A stretch of DNA of 64,000 bases from Gilichinskyi gelida. GTDB taxonomy: Bacteria > Acidobacteriota > Thermoanaerobaculia > Gp7-AA8. Positions 9,940 to 17,929 of the stretch are shown here, in pieces. The stretch spans positions 62,001 through 126,000 of the forward strand of contig JBBPII010000009.1 of the NCBI GenBank assembly GCA_038040385.1, written 5' to 3'. A model generated the notes under the pieces. The model was not told where the DNA came from. It saw only the letters and a list, made by a program, of their open reading frames with translations, and did no database searches. The position numbers and the translations under genes are program-made. How positions within the stretch are numbered: the stretch's first letter is position 1; every line of letters starts with the position of its first letter.

Positions 9940-9976
9940 AGCCGCCGGGGGAATTTCCCCCCGGCGGCTTTTTTTT
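9940..9976 (+). terminator. Rho-independent terminator after TonB receptor
   Basis: A 12-bp stem (AGCCGCCGGGGG with its complement), short AT loop and a run of eight T residues, 24 bases after the receptor stop. The next gene's ribosome binding site lies 20 bases beyond, so some read-through probably feeds it. Confidence 0.85.
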
Positions 9977-10007
9977 GCATGCCCCGAAACATCTCAGGAG
10001 GCTCGAC

Positions 10008-10994
10008 TTGAAAAGAGTGTTGGCCATCGCCCTCGGCGCTCTCATCTCTGCGGCGACGCTCGTGGCGTCGGAAGACTGGCGCGGCAACAACCGCCTGGCG
10101 GGCAGCGTCGTCGACAAGAGCAACGGCAAGCCGGTCGCCGGTGCCAAGCTGAAGCTGCGCATTCAGAAAGGCGAGAAGGGCGGTCCCGACGTCACCTCCG
10201 ACGGAAATGGCCGCTGGGCCATCCTCGGCATCTCCTACGGCTCCTGGAACATCGACGTCGAGGCTCCCGGCTACGACCTCCGACAGATCGGCCCCATACA
10301 GCTCGCCGAGGGCCAGCGACTCCCGCCGATCAAGATCGAGCTCGACCCGCACGCAGCTCCCGCACCCGTCGCGGCGGAAGCCCCCGCTGAGCCGGCGCAC
10401 GAAGAAGTGAAGATCGGCGGCGTCGCCGTGAGCAAAGACGTCGCGGATGCCGTGGAAGCGGGCAACCGCTTCATCACCGAACAGAAGTACAAAGAGGCGG
10501 TCGCCGAGTTCGAGAAGGCCTATCCGACACTCTCCTCCAACATCTCCCTCAAGATCGCCCTGGCGCGCGCCTACTACGGCGCCGGCGACCTGAAGAAGGC
10601 CATCGTTCTCCTCGACGAGGCGTACAAGGCCAATCCGGCCGACGCGCCTGTGGCCATGCTTCTGGCGAACATGCTGATCGAGGACGGCCAGACCGACCGC
10701 GGCAAGGAAGTCATCGAGAAGCTCCCGACCGGCTCGATCACCGATCCGACCATCTACATCAACATGGGCATCGCAGCCATGAACAAGAAGCAGCCGGGCG
10801 TCGCCGTCGAGTACTTCACCAAGGCCATCGGCCTGGACGACAAGCGCCACGAGGGCTACTACTACCGCGGCCTGGCATCCCTTCAGATGGGGAAGACCAA
10901 ACAGGCCAAGCCCGATCTGGAGAAGGTCGTGCAGCTCGCGCCGGAGAGCGCCGAGGCGAAGGACGCGAAAGAGTATTTGAAGTCGATCAAGTGA
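10008..10994 (+). CDS. Secreted carboxypeptidase-regulatory-like / TPR protein
   Basis: 328 residues. The start is a TTG at 10008 placed seven bases after a perfect AGGAGG; the longer upstream frame runs through the terminator and is rejected. A signal peptide (MKRVLAIALGALISAATLVA) is followed by a small carboxypeptidase-regulatory-like fold (SVVDKSNGKPVAGAKLKL, about 28-100), an Ala/Pro-rich linker and at least four TPR units (about 145-320; AYYGAGDLKKAIVLLDEAY, YYRGLASLQMGKTKQA). It is probably a periplasmic partner of the receptor upstream, since both carry the same type of N-terminal sandwich; this is an inference from position. Confidence 0.85.
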   Translation: MKRVLAIALGALISAATLVASEDWRGNNRLAGSVVDKSNGKPVAGAKLKLRIQKGEKGGPDVTSDGNGRWAILGISYGSWNIDVEAPGYDLRQIGPIQLAEGQRLPPIKIELDPHAAPAPVAAEAPAEPAHEEVKIGGVAVSKDVADAVEAGNRFITEQKYKEAVAEFEKAYPTLSSNISLKIALARAYYGAGDLKKAIVLLDEAYKANPADAPVAMLLANMLIEDGQTDRGKEVIEKLPTGSITDPTIYINMGIAAMNKKQPGVAVEYFTKAIGLDDKRHEGYYYRGLASLQMGKTKQAKPDLEKVVQLAPESAEAKDAKEYLKSIK

Positions 10995-11015
10995 CGTTGC
11001 GCGTAACGCGCGCGA

Positions 11016-11092
11016 CGTCATCCTGAGCGTAGCGAAGGATCTCAGGTTGCGCATTCTGAGATCCTTCGGCGTCTTCGCGCCTCAGGATGACG
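11016..11092. repeat. Palindromic repeat family B (CGTCATCCTGAG type)
   Basis: Outer arms CGTCATCCTGAG and CTCAGGATGACG, inner arms GAAGGATCTCAG and CTGAGATCCTTC. It lies between convergent genes and could act as a bidirectional terminator. Related copies are at 33644 and 50708. Confidence 0.85.
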
Positions 11093-11104
11093 AGAACGGT
11101 GTGG

Positions 11105-12925
11105 TTACGGCGAGCCGCGCGCTCGCCGGATCGCGTCCTTCACCTGCTCCACCCGCGGCGAGCTCTCCGCGATGTGCGCCAGCGCGTCGTCGGCCTCGTC
11201 GAACCGCCGCAGCTCCGCCGCCAGCATGGCGATGATGAGCCAGTCGTCGTCATCGGGAGTCTCGAGCGCCGCCGCGCGGCGCGCCGCCTCCAGTCCCTCG
11301 GCCGCGTTGCCCATCGCGCCGGAAAGCCGCGCCAGCGCCCGCAGCGCGACCACGCTCCTCGGGTCGATGGCGATCACCCGCCGATACGCGGCCGCGGCGC
11401 CGGCGAGATCGCCGTTTTGCGCCAGAAGCGCCGCCAGGTGCTGATGGGCGGTGGCAAAGTCGGGATTGAGCGTCACCGTACGGCGAAACGCATCCGCCGC
11501 CTCAGCGGTTCGTCCGGACGCGCCGAGGATCGAGCCGAGAGAGCTCCAGCCCGACGGATTCGAAGGATCGATCAGAGTTGCGCGGCGCGCCGCGGCCTCC
11601 GCCTCCGCCAGTTGGTTCTCCCGCAGCAGCGACTCCGCCGTCAGCGCCCACTCCTCGGCGAAGTTGTGCGCCGCGGGGACCGTCACGATGCGCGTGCACA
11701 GCGCCGCGATCACGCCGGCAATGGCTGCCACCGCAAGCTTCCGCCGCGACTGCGGCACCGCCACCGCGCCGCCGAACAGCGCCAGACCGAGCGCCAGCGG
11801 GATCCGATAGCGCGCGCCGACCACCAGCGCGATGCAGGTGGCCGCGGCGAGCGCGGTGCAGATGGCGACGATCCGCACGTTGCGCTCGCGCCAATTTGCG
11901 GGGACCGCCCCGGCGACGGCGAACGCGAACAGGATCGTGAAGCCCGGCAGCCAGCGCAGAACGGGCACGAGCTGGCGAAAGAAATAGAACGAGTGCGTGT
12001 CGCGCACTTCCTCGTTTTGAAACGTCAGCAGCGCCTTTCGGAGGAGAAGGCCGGCGAACGCTGAGGGATGCGCGCGAATCTCACCGAGGGTCTTGCGCGT
12101 GAAGTACTGGTCGTCCCCTTCCGCCTCCAGCCGCTCCCACTCACCGCCCGGCCGCGCCGACGCCATCCCATCCCGCAGCGGCGAGTCGCCGAGGTAGACG
12201 TTCATCCCGCCGAAGGCCTGAATGGGGATGAAGGCGTGCGAGGCCCTCCAGTTGGCGATGGTCACCGGAATGATGACCGCGACGGCCGCCGCGACGATCG
12301 CCGTGCGCCGCTTCATGGCGCGGGCGCCGATCCACACCAGGAGCGGCAGGAAGATCAGCGCCGTGGGACGGGTCAGCGCGGCCAGCCCAATCAGCGCGCC
12401 GGTGAGGATCGGGCTTCGCTCGCTGACGCCCGACCAGAGCGCGGCGGTCAGAAGAAACATCAGCAGCCCTTCCGATCCGATCGACGCATCGAGCCAGATC
12501 AGCGGCGCGTAAACAGCGAGCAGCGCCGCGGTCACGATTCCGGCGCGCGCACCGAAGAGCCGCGCGCCGACCGACCCGGCGATGCAGCAGGTCGCGGCGC
12601 CCATCACCGCCTGCACCATCCGCGCGAACATCAGCGATCCGTGGCCGGCGGCCAGCAGCCCGGCGAGAAAGAATGGATATGCGGGGCCGTGCGGCGGATT
12701 CGGCGGCCATCCGAAGTCGCCCCCCGCAAGGCGCTGGGCCCACAGCAGGTATTCGAGCCCGTCGTACTGCGGGGTGCGTCCGAGGGGAAGTCGTCCGACG
12801 CCGATTGCGGCGGCGACGCGCAGCGCGAGCGCCGCCGTCGCAACCAGAATAGACGCCGCGGTCACACTCGTTGAACGTTGGCGCGCGCGGAGTCCGGGCG
12901 AGCGTTTCTTCGGACGGGCGCTCAA
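11105..12925 (-). CDS. GT39/PMT-like membrane glycosyltransferase with C-terminal TPRs
   Basis: About 606 residues from a TTG at 12925; a GTG at 12865 (MTAASILVATAALALRV) is an alternative start that begins right at the first membrane segment. The N-terminal ~390 residues are polytopic with features of dolichyl-phosphate-mannose/ArnT-type GT-C enzymes (YDGLEYLLWAQRL acidic loop, PPNPPHGPAYPFFLAGLL, LTRPTALIFLP). The C-terminal ~200 residues are TPRs (GWSSLGSILGASGRTAEA, AHQHLAALLAQNGD). Its architecture mirrors the gene at 4532. It likely transfers a sugar from a polyprenyl carrier on the periplasmic side; the acceptor is unknown. It is divergent from the sulfatase-fold operon. Confidence 0.78.
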   Translation of the reverse strand: MSARPKKRSPGLRARQRSTSVTAASILVATAALALRVAAAIGVGRLPLGRTPQYDGLEYLLWAQRLAGGDFGWPPNPPHGPAYPFFLAGLLAAGHGSLMFARMVQAVMGAATCCIAGSVGARLFGARAGIVTAALLAVYAPLIWLDASIGSEGLLMFLLTAALWSGVSERSPILTGALIGLAALTRPTALIFLPLLVWIGARAMKRRTAIVAAAVAVIIPVTIANWRASHAFIPIQAFGGMNVYLGDSPLRDGMASARPGGEWERLEAEGDDQYFTRKTLGEIRAHPSAFAGLLLRKALLTFQNEEVRDTHSFYFFRQLVPVLRWLPGFTILFAFAVAGAVPANWRERNVRIVAICTALAAATCIALVVGARYRIPLALGLALFGGAVAVPQSRRKLAVAAIAGVIAALCTRIVTVPAAHNFAEEWALTAESLLRENQLAEAEAAARRATLIDPSNPSGWSSLGSILGASGRTAEAADAFRRTVTLNPDFATAHQHLAALLAQNGDLAGAAAAYRRVIAIDPRSVVALRALARLSGAMGNAAEGLEAARRAAALETPDDDDWLIIAMLAAELRRFDEADDALAHIAESSPRVEQVKDAIRRARGSP

Positions 12926-12947
12926 ACTCGGCTAGTCTACTCTTCGC

Positions 12948-15065
12948 ATGATCCTTCGGAATCGCGCCTGCGTGATCGTTGCCGCCGTCATCGTGTCGAT
13001 GACGGCCGCGGCCTGCCGGCGCGGCACACCGGTGGTCGGCGCGGACAACTCACCAGTCATCGTCATCTCCATCGACACCCTCCGCTCCGACCACCTTCCG
13101 GCCTACGGCTACAAGGGGGTCGAGACCGCTGCCATCGACGCCCTCCGCGCCGACTCGGTCCTCTATCAGCGCGCCTACGCCCCCTGCCCGCTGACGCTCG
13201 TCTCGCACGCCAGCATGTTCACCGGCCTGCTCCCGGCCGATCATGGCATCCGCGACAACACCGGCTACGTGCTCAGCGCGAAGGCGAAGACAGCCGCCGA
13301 GATCCTGAAGGCGAAGGGATACGCGACCGGCGGCGCGGTCTCCGCGATCGTCCTCCGCTCCGAGAGCGGCATCCGGCGCGGCTTCGACTTCTGGGACGAC
13401 GACATCGACGTCGATCCGAACTTCATGAGCCTCGGCCGCGCGCAGCGCAAAGGCGACGAGACCCGCGAGATCGCCCAGCGCTGGATCGGCGAGCAGAAGT
13501 CGAAGCCGTTCTTCTTCTTCCTCCACATCTACGAGCCGCACACCCCGTACGAGCCGACCTACGACGCCGACATCGCCGCCGCCGACGGCGTGGTCGGCCG
13601 CTTCCTCCAGTTCCTGCGCCAGGAAGGGATCTACGACCGCGCCACCATCATCCTTCTCTCCGATCACGGCGAAGGCCTCAACGACCACGGCGAAGCGGAG
13701 CACGGCATCCTGCTGTATCGCGAGGCGCTGCAAGTCCCGCTGCTGCTCAAGTTTCCGAAGTCGCAGCTGAAGGGGAAGAGCGTCGAGGCGCCGGTGTCGC
13801 TGCTCGACGTCTTCCCCACCATCACCAATCAGCAGTCGCTCCAGGCCACGTCGCTCACCGGCGACGTAAAAACCGACCGTCCGATCTACAGCGAAACGTA
13901 CTATCCGCGGCTGCACTTCGGCTGGAGCGATCTGCACTCCATGATCTCCGGCGACAACCACTACATCCATGCGCCGAAGCCGGAGCTCTACCAACTGGCG
14001 AAGGACCCGGCCGAGACGACGAACGTCCTGCAGGACAACCGAAGAACGTACGTCGCGCTGCGCAACGCGCTGCTGCCTTTCGTGAAGGCCGCCGAGGCGC
14101 CGGCTCCGATCGACCCGGAGAAGGCCAAGCAGCTCGCGGCCCTCGGCTACGTCGGATCGACCGTCTCCACGTCGAATCAGACCGAGCTTCCCGACCCGAA
14201 GGACCACATCGGCAAATCGGGGAAGATCAAGGACGGCTTCGTCGCCTTCCACGAGCGGCGATACGCCGACGCGGTGGCCATCCTCAGCGAACTGCTGCGC
14301 GAAAACCCGAACATGCTCGACATCTGGAACCTGCAGGCGCACGCCCTGGCCAAGCTGGGGCGCTATGACGAGGCCATCGAGGCCGCCAAACGCGGGCTGC
14401 GTCTTTCGCCGAGCTTCTCGCAACTGGCGGTGCTCATCGCCAACGTGGCCATCGAGCAGAAGCGCTACGACGAGGCGGAGAAGCACGCGCGGCTCATCGA
14501 GGATGAAACACCGGTCGAGGCGCACAGCCTGCTCGCGCAGGTCTACCTTCTCAAGAAAGACTACGCGCGCGCCACGGCGGAGGCGAAGGAGGTCGCCGGC
14601 AAGAACAGCGACCGCCCATTCGGCCTGATCCTCCTCGGCCGCATCGACATGGAGCAGGGGAGACTGGACGAGGCCCTTCGCCAGTTCGACGCCGCCATCG
14701 CCATGAACGAGGCGAAGAAGCGCTCGCCGGTCCCGAAGCTCTACTTCTTCCGCGGCGATGCTCTGGCGCGCATGGGCCGCGGCGACGAAGCCGAACAGGC
14801 CTTCCGCGCCGAGATCGCCGCCTTCCCCGACGATCCCAAGGCCTACAAGAACCTCATCCTGCTCTACGCCGTCGAAGGGAAAAACGATGCGGCGACGCAA
14901 TTGATTTTCAGCCTGGAAAAAGAGGCGCCGACGCCGCCGTCGTACGTCGCGATCGCCGAGACCCTCAAGCTGATCGGCGACGTCCGCGGCGCGAGGTTCT
15001 GGGCTACGCGCGGCCTGCAGCGCTATCCCGGCGATCGCCAGTTGCAGGCGCTGCTACGAGGATGA
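12948..15065 (+). CDS. Sulfatase-fold lipoprotein with C-terminal TPRs (first of pair)
   Basis: 705 residues. A lipoprotein signal with Cys at ~23 (MTAAACRRG) is followed by an alkaline-phosphatase/sulfatase-fold domain (about 35-400): DTLRSDH metal ligands, SDHGEGLNDHGE second metal site. Aligned on the active-site loop, TLVSHASMFTG puts Thr where FGly-type sulfatases have Cys, so formylglycine chemistry is unlikely and a phosphatase or phosphotransferase-like role is possible. TPR units fill about 420-700. The stop overlaps the next gene's start (ATGA), so the two paralogues form an operon. The substrate is unknown. Confidence 0.85.
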   Translation: MILRNRACVIVAAVIVSMTAAACRRGTPVVGADNSPVIVISIDTLRSDHLPAYGYKGVETAAIDALRADSVLYQRAYAPCPLTLVSHASMFTGLLPADHGIRDNTGYVLSAKAKTAAEILKAKGYATGGAVSAIVLRSESGIRRGFDFWDDDIDVDPNFMSLGRAQRKGDETREIAQRWIGEQKSKPFFFFLHIYEPHTPYEPTYDADIAAADGVVGRFLQFLRQEGIYDRATIILLSDHGEGLNDHGEAEHGILLYREALQVPLLLKFPKSQLKGKSVEAPVSLLDVFPTITNQQSLQATSLTGDVKTDRPIYSETYYPRLHFGWSDLHSMISGDNHYIHAPKPELYQLAKDPAETTNVLQDNRRTYVALRNALLPFVKAAEAPAPIDPEKAKQLAALGYVGSTVSTSNQTELPDPKDHIGKSGKIKDGFVAFHERRYADAVAILSELLRENPNMLDIWNLQAHALAKLGRYDEAIEAAKRGLRLSPSFSQLAVLIANVAIEQKRYDEAEKHARLIEDETPVEAHSLLAQVYLLKKDYARATAEAKEVAGKNSDRPFGLILLGRIDMEQGRLDEALRQFDAAIAMNEAKKRSPVPKLYFFRGDALARMGRGDEAEQAFRAEIAAFPDDPKAYKNLILLYAVEGKNDAATQLIFSLEKEAPTPPSYVAIAETLKLIGDVRGARFWATRGLQRYPGDRQLQALLRG

Positions 15066-17230
15066 GGATCGCCTCACCCGTCGCCGATGTGGAGTGCGGG
15101 CATCCCGCCCGCACCCGGCGGCCGTCCCGGCCGGCGGCAATCCGCGATCGGGCGAGACGCCCGATCGGTGCGGGCGGGACGCCCGCACTCCTGTTGCTCG
15201 TCCTTCTCGCCTGCCGCGGCGAGCAGCCCGCGCCCCCGCCGCCGGCCAAGCCCGACATCATCCTCGTCACCATCGACACCCTGCGCGCCGACGCCCTGGG
15301 CTTCGCCGGAAACGCGGACGTGAAGACGCCGTTCCTCGACCGCATGGCGTCCGAGGGGATCGTCTTCAACAACGCGCACGCCCAGAACGTCGTCACCCTG
15401 CCGTCGCACGCCAACATCCTCACCGGCCTCTATCCGTATCAGCACGGCATCCGCGACAACGCCGGCTTCAAGCTCGACGCGCAGCACGAGACCGTCGCTA
15501 CCATGCTGCGCCGCGCCGGCTACGTGACGGGAGCGTTCGTCGGCGCCTTTCCGCTCGACGCGCGCTTCGGCCTCAATCAGGGCTTCGACGTCTACGACGA
15601 CAACTACGGCAAGGGCGCCGCGTCACTCGACTTCGTGATCCAGGAACGCCCGGCGGCCGCGGTGCTCGATTCAGCGGTTCACTGGTGGGAGACGAATGAG
15701 GGGCGGAAGCGCTTCCTCTGGGTGCACCTCTACGATCCGCACGCGCCCTACCGCCCACCCGCCCCGTTCGATGCGCAGTACGCCGCCGATCCCTACCTCG
15801 GCGAGATCGCCGCGGTCGACGACGCGCTGGCGAAGGCGCTCGATCCGGTCATTAGTACGAATCGTACTATTTTGCTCATCGTCACCGCCGACCACGGTGA
15901 GGCCCGCGGCGATCACGGCGAGCTGACCCACGGCCTCTTCGCTTACGAGCCGACGCTGAAGGTGCCGCTGATCGTTCGACCCTCACCCGGCCCTTCGGGC
16001 CACCCTCTCCCGCCTGGCGGGAGAGGGGAAAACGGATACGTACGCCACATCGATATCGTGCCGACCATCCTCGAAGCAGCCGGCATCGCGAAACCGAAGG
16101 AGCTCCCCGGCGCGTCGCTCCTCGGCCCCATCGGCGCGCGCGACACCTACTTCGAGTCGCTCTCCGCGTCGATCAACCGCGGGTGGGCGCCGCTCACCGG
16201 CATCATCCACCGCGGCGCGAAGTACATCGACCTTCCAATCGCTGAGCTGTACGACCTTCCGCGCGATCCCGGCGAGAAGAACAACCTGCGCGCCGAGCGG
16301 CGCCGCGACGTGGAAGCGGCGCGAAAGCTCCTTCCGCCTCGCGGCGTGGCGAGCCGCAGCGTCTCGGCCGAGGAGGCCGCGCAGTTGCGCAGCCTCGGAT
16401 ACCTCGGCGGGAGCGGCTCGACCAAGACCACCTTCACCGCCGCCGACGATCCGAAGAGCCTCGTCGCGCTCGACAACAAGATGCACGACGTGGTCGCCGC
16501 CTACGAGAGCCACGATCTCCCGCGCGCGCTGAAACTGGCGAAGGAAGTGGTCGCCGCGCGTCCCGATATGGCGGCCGGCCGCGAGCTGCTGGCGTTCGTC
16601 CTCCAACAGCACGAACAGATCGGCGAGGCCATCGCCAACCTCCGCGCGGCGATGAAGAGTGGGCAGCAGACCGAGGGCATCCGCGTGCAACTCGGATTGC
16701 TGTTGACCGAGACGGGCAAGACCGACGAGGCGGTGAAGATCCTCGCGCCGCTGGCGAGCGGCACCAACCCCGACGCCCTCAACGCGTACGGCGTGGCGCT
16801 GGCCGACCAGGGGAAACTCGACGAGGCCACCGCGCTGTTTCAGCGCATCCTGCAGCTCGACGCGAACAATGCCCCCGCGCTGCAGAACCTCGGCATCGTC
16901 GCCCTGCGGCGCGACGACGTCGGCGCCGCGCAGGCGAACCTCGCCCGCGCCCTGGCGCTCAACCCGCGCCTGCCGCTGGCCCTAAACACCATGGGCGTGG
17001 TGTTCGCGCGCCAGAACGACTTCGCGCACGCCGTGGAAATGTGGAACCGCGCCGTCGAGGTCGACCCGCGCCAGTACGACGCCCTCTTCAACACCGGCCT
17101 GGTCGAAGCGCGCGCCGGCCACGCCGCCGAGGCCCGCGCCGCCCTGGAGCGCTTCATCGAGACCGCGCCGAAGTCCAGATACGGGAAGGACATCGAAACG
17201 GCGCGGCAGGCGTTGGCTACGCTAAACTAA
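15062..17230 (+). CDS. Sulfatase-fold lipoprotein with C-terminal TPRs (second of pair)
   Basis: 722 residues with the same architecture as its upstream neighbour: lipobox LLAC at ~52-55, sulfatase-fold domain with DTLRADA, active-site loop TLPSHANILTG (Thr at the nucleophile position) and TADHGEARGDHGE, then TPRs from about 480 (LGLLLTETGKTDEA, LGIVALRRDD). Two palindromic repeats have become coding sequence: one at 15092-15190 forms an unusually long Arg-rich region in front of the signal core, the other at 15980-16028 encodes SPGPSGHPLPPGGRG inside the catalytic domain. The start ATG overlaps the previous stop. RNase III follows 6 bases after its stop. Confidence 0.85.
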   Translation: MRIASPVADVECGHPARTRRPSRPAAIRDRARRPIGAGGTPALLLLVLLACRGEQPAPPPPAKPDIILVTIDTLRADALGFAGNADVKTPFLDRMASEGIVFNNAHAQNVVTLPSHANILTGLYPYQHGIRDNAGFKLDAQHETVATMLRRAGYVTGAFVGAFPLDARFGLNQGFDVYDDNYGKGAASLDFVIQERPAAAVLDSAVHWWETNEGRKRFLWVHLYDPHAPYRPPAPFDAQYAADPYLGEIAAVDDALAKALDPVISTNRTILLIVTADHGEARGDHGELTHGLFAYEPTLKVPLIVRPSPGPSGHPLPPGGRGENGYVRHIDIVPTILEAAGIAKPKELPGASLLGPIGARDTYFESLSASINRGWAPLTGIIHRGAKYIDLPIAELYDLPRDPGEKNNLRAERRRDVEAARKLLPPRGVASRSVSAEEAAQLRSLGYLGGSGSTKTTFTAADDPKSLVALDNKMHDVVAAYESHDLPRALKLAKEVVAARPDMAAGRELLAFVLQQHEQIGEAIANLRAAMKSGQQTEGIRVQLGLLLTETGKTDEAVKILAPLASGTNPDALNAYGVALADQGKLDEATALFQRILQLDANNAPALQNLGIVALRRDDVGAAQANLARALALNPRLPLALNTMGVVFARQNDFAHAVEMWNRAVEVDPRQYDALFNTGLVEARAGHAAEARAALERFIETAPKSRYGKDIETARQALATLN
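15092..15190. repeat. Palindromic repeat family C inside a lipoprotein signal region
   Basis: A near-perfect inverted repeat with outer arms GAGTGCGGGC...CCGCACC and GGTGCGGGCGGGACGCCC and an inner hairpin GATCGGGCG/CGCCCGATC (15146-15166). It is translated as part of the N-terminus of the second sulfatase-fold lipoprotein. Confidence 0.8.
15980..16028. repeat. Palindromic repeat family A copy within CDS
   Basis: CCCTCACCCGGCCC TTCG GGCC followed by the CTCTCCCGCC/GGCGGGAGAG hairpin; the same family as 6495-6569, in the opposite orientation. Read in frame as SPGPSGHPLPPGGRG. Confidence 0.75.
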
Positions 17231-17236
17231 CCGCGA

Positions 17237-17929
17237 TTGCCGGATCTGATCGACGACTTCGAGACCCGCATCGGATACCCATTCCAACGCCGCGACCTCC
17301 TGACGCGCGCTCTCACCCACAAGTCGTACTCCCACGAGGCCAAGGGCGACGAGGTCCGCGACAACGAGACCTTCGAATTCCTCGGTGACTCCGTGCTCGG
17401 CTTCGTCGTCGGCGACATCCTCTTCCATCGCTTCCCGACCCTCGACGAAGGGGCGTTGTCGAAGATGAAGGCCTATCTGGTGAGCGCCACCAGCCTCGCG
17501 GCGAAGGCGCGGCTCTACGGCATGGGCGACGTCATCCGCCTCGGCGTCGGCGAGGAGAAATCGGGCGGGCGGAAGAAGGACTCGCTGCTGGCGAACCTCT
17601 TCGAGGCGCTGATCGCCGGTGTCTATCTCGACGGCGGCATCGTCGCCGCGCGGCATCTGATCGAGCGCTCGTTCGTGCACGACCTGGCGTCGCTCAACGC
17701 AGACGACCTCCTCTTTCACGACTACAAGACCGCGCTGCAGGAGCTGGCGCAGGGGATGGGGTTGCAACTTCCGGAGTACACGGTCATCGCCGAGCAGGGG
17801 CCCGATCACGACAAACGCTTCGTCGTGGAGGTGAAGGTCGGCAGCCGCGCCGCGCGCGGCGAGGGCTCGTCGAAGAAGGAAGCGCAGCAGCAGGCGGCGA
17901 AGCATGCGCTGGACGCATTTGCGACCTGA
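17237..17929 (+). CDS. rnc: Ribonuclease III
   Basis: 230 residues, the usual length. The N-terminal endonuclease domain has the signature NETFEFLGDSVLG (residues 43-55), and the C-terminal double-stranded-RNA binding domain (about 160-228) has the GEGSSKKEAQQQAAKHAL helix. It cleaves double-stranded RNA during rRNA and mRNA processing in the cytoplasm. The second metal-ligand block reads ANLFEALIAG, with Asn where E. coli has Asp114; Asn is tolerated in some homologues. The start is a TTG 6 bases after the previous stop with only a weak ribosome binding site. The 3' end overlaps the EnvC-like gene by 26 bases. Confidence 0.95.
   Translation: MPDLIDDFETRIGYPFQRRDLLTRALTHKSYSHEAKGDEVRDNETFEFLGDSVLGFVVGDILFHRFPTLDEGALSKMKAYLVSATSLAAKARLYGMGDVIRLGVGEEKSGGRKKDSLLANLFEALIAGVYLDGGIVAARHLIERSFVHDLASLNADDLLFHDYKTALQELAQGMGLQLPEYTVIAEQGPDHDKRFVVEVKVGSRAARGEGSSKKEAQQQAAKHALDAFAT

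Noticed and set aside
13050..14900. Minus-strand open frame of 616 codons opposite the first sulfatase-fold gene
   Set aside because: Antisense shadow of a gene with clear domains; no ribosome binding site or recognisable motif.
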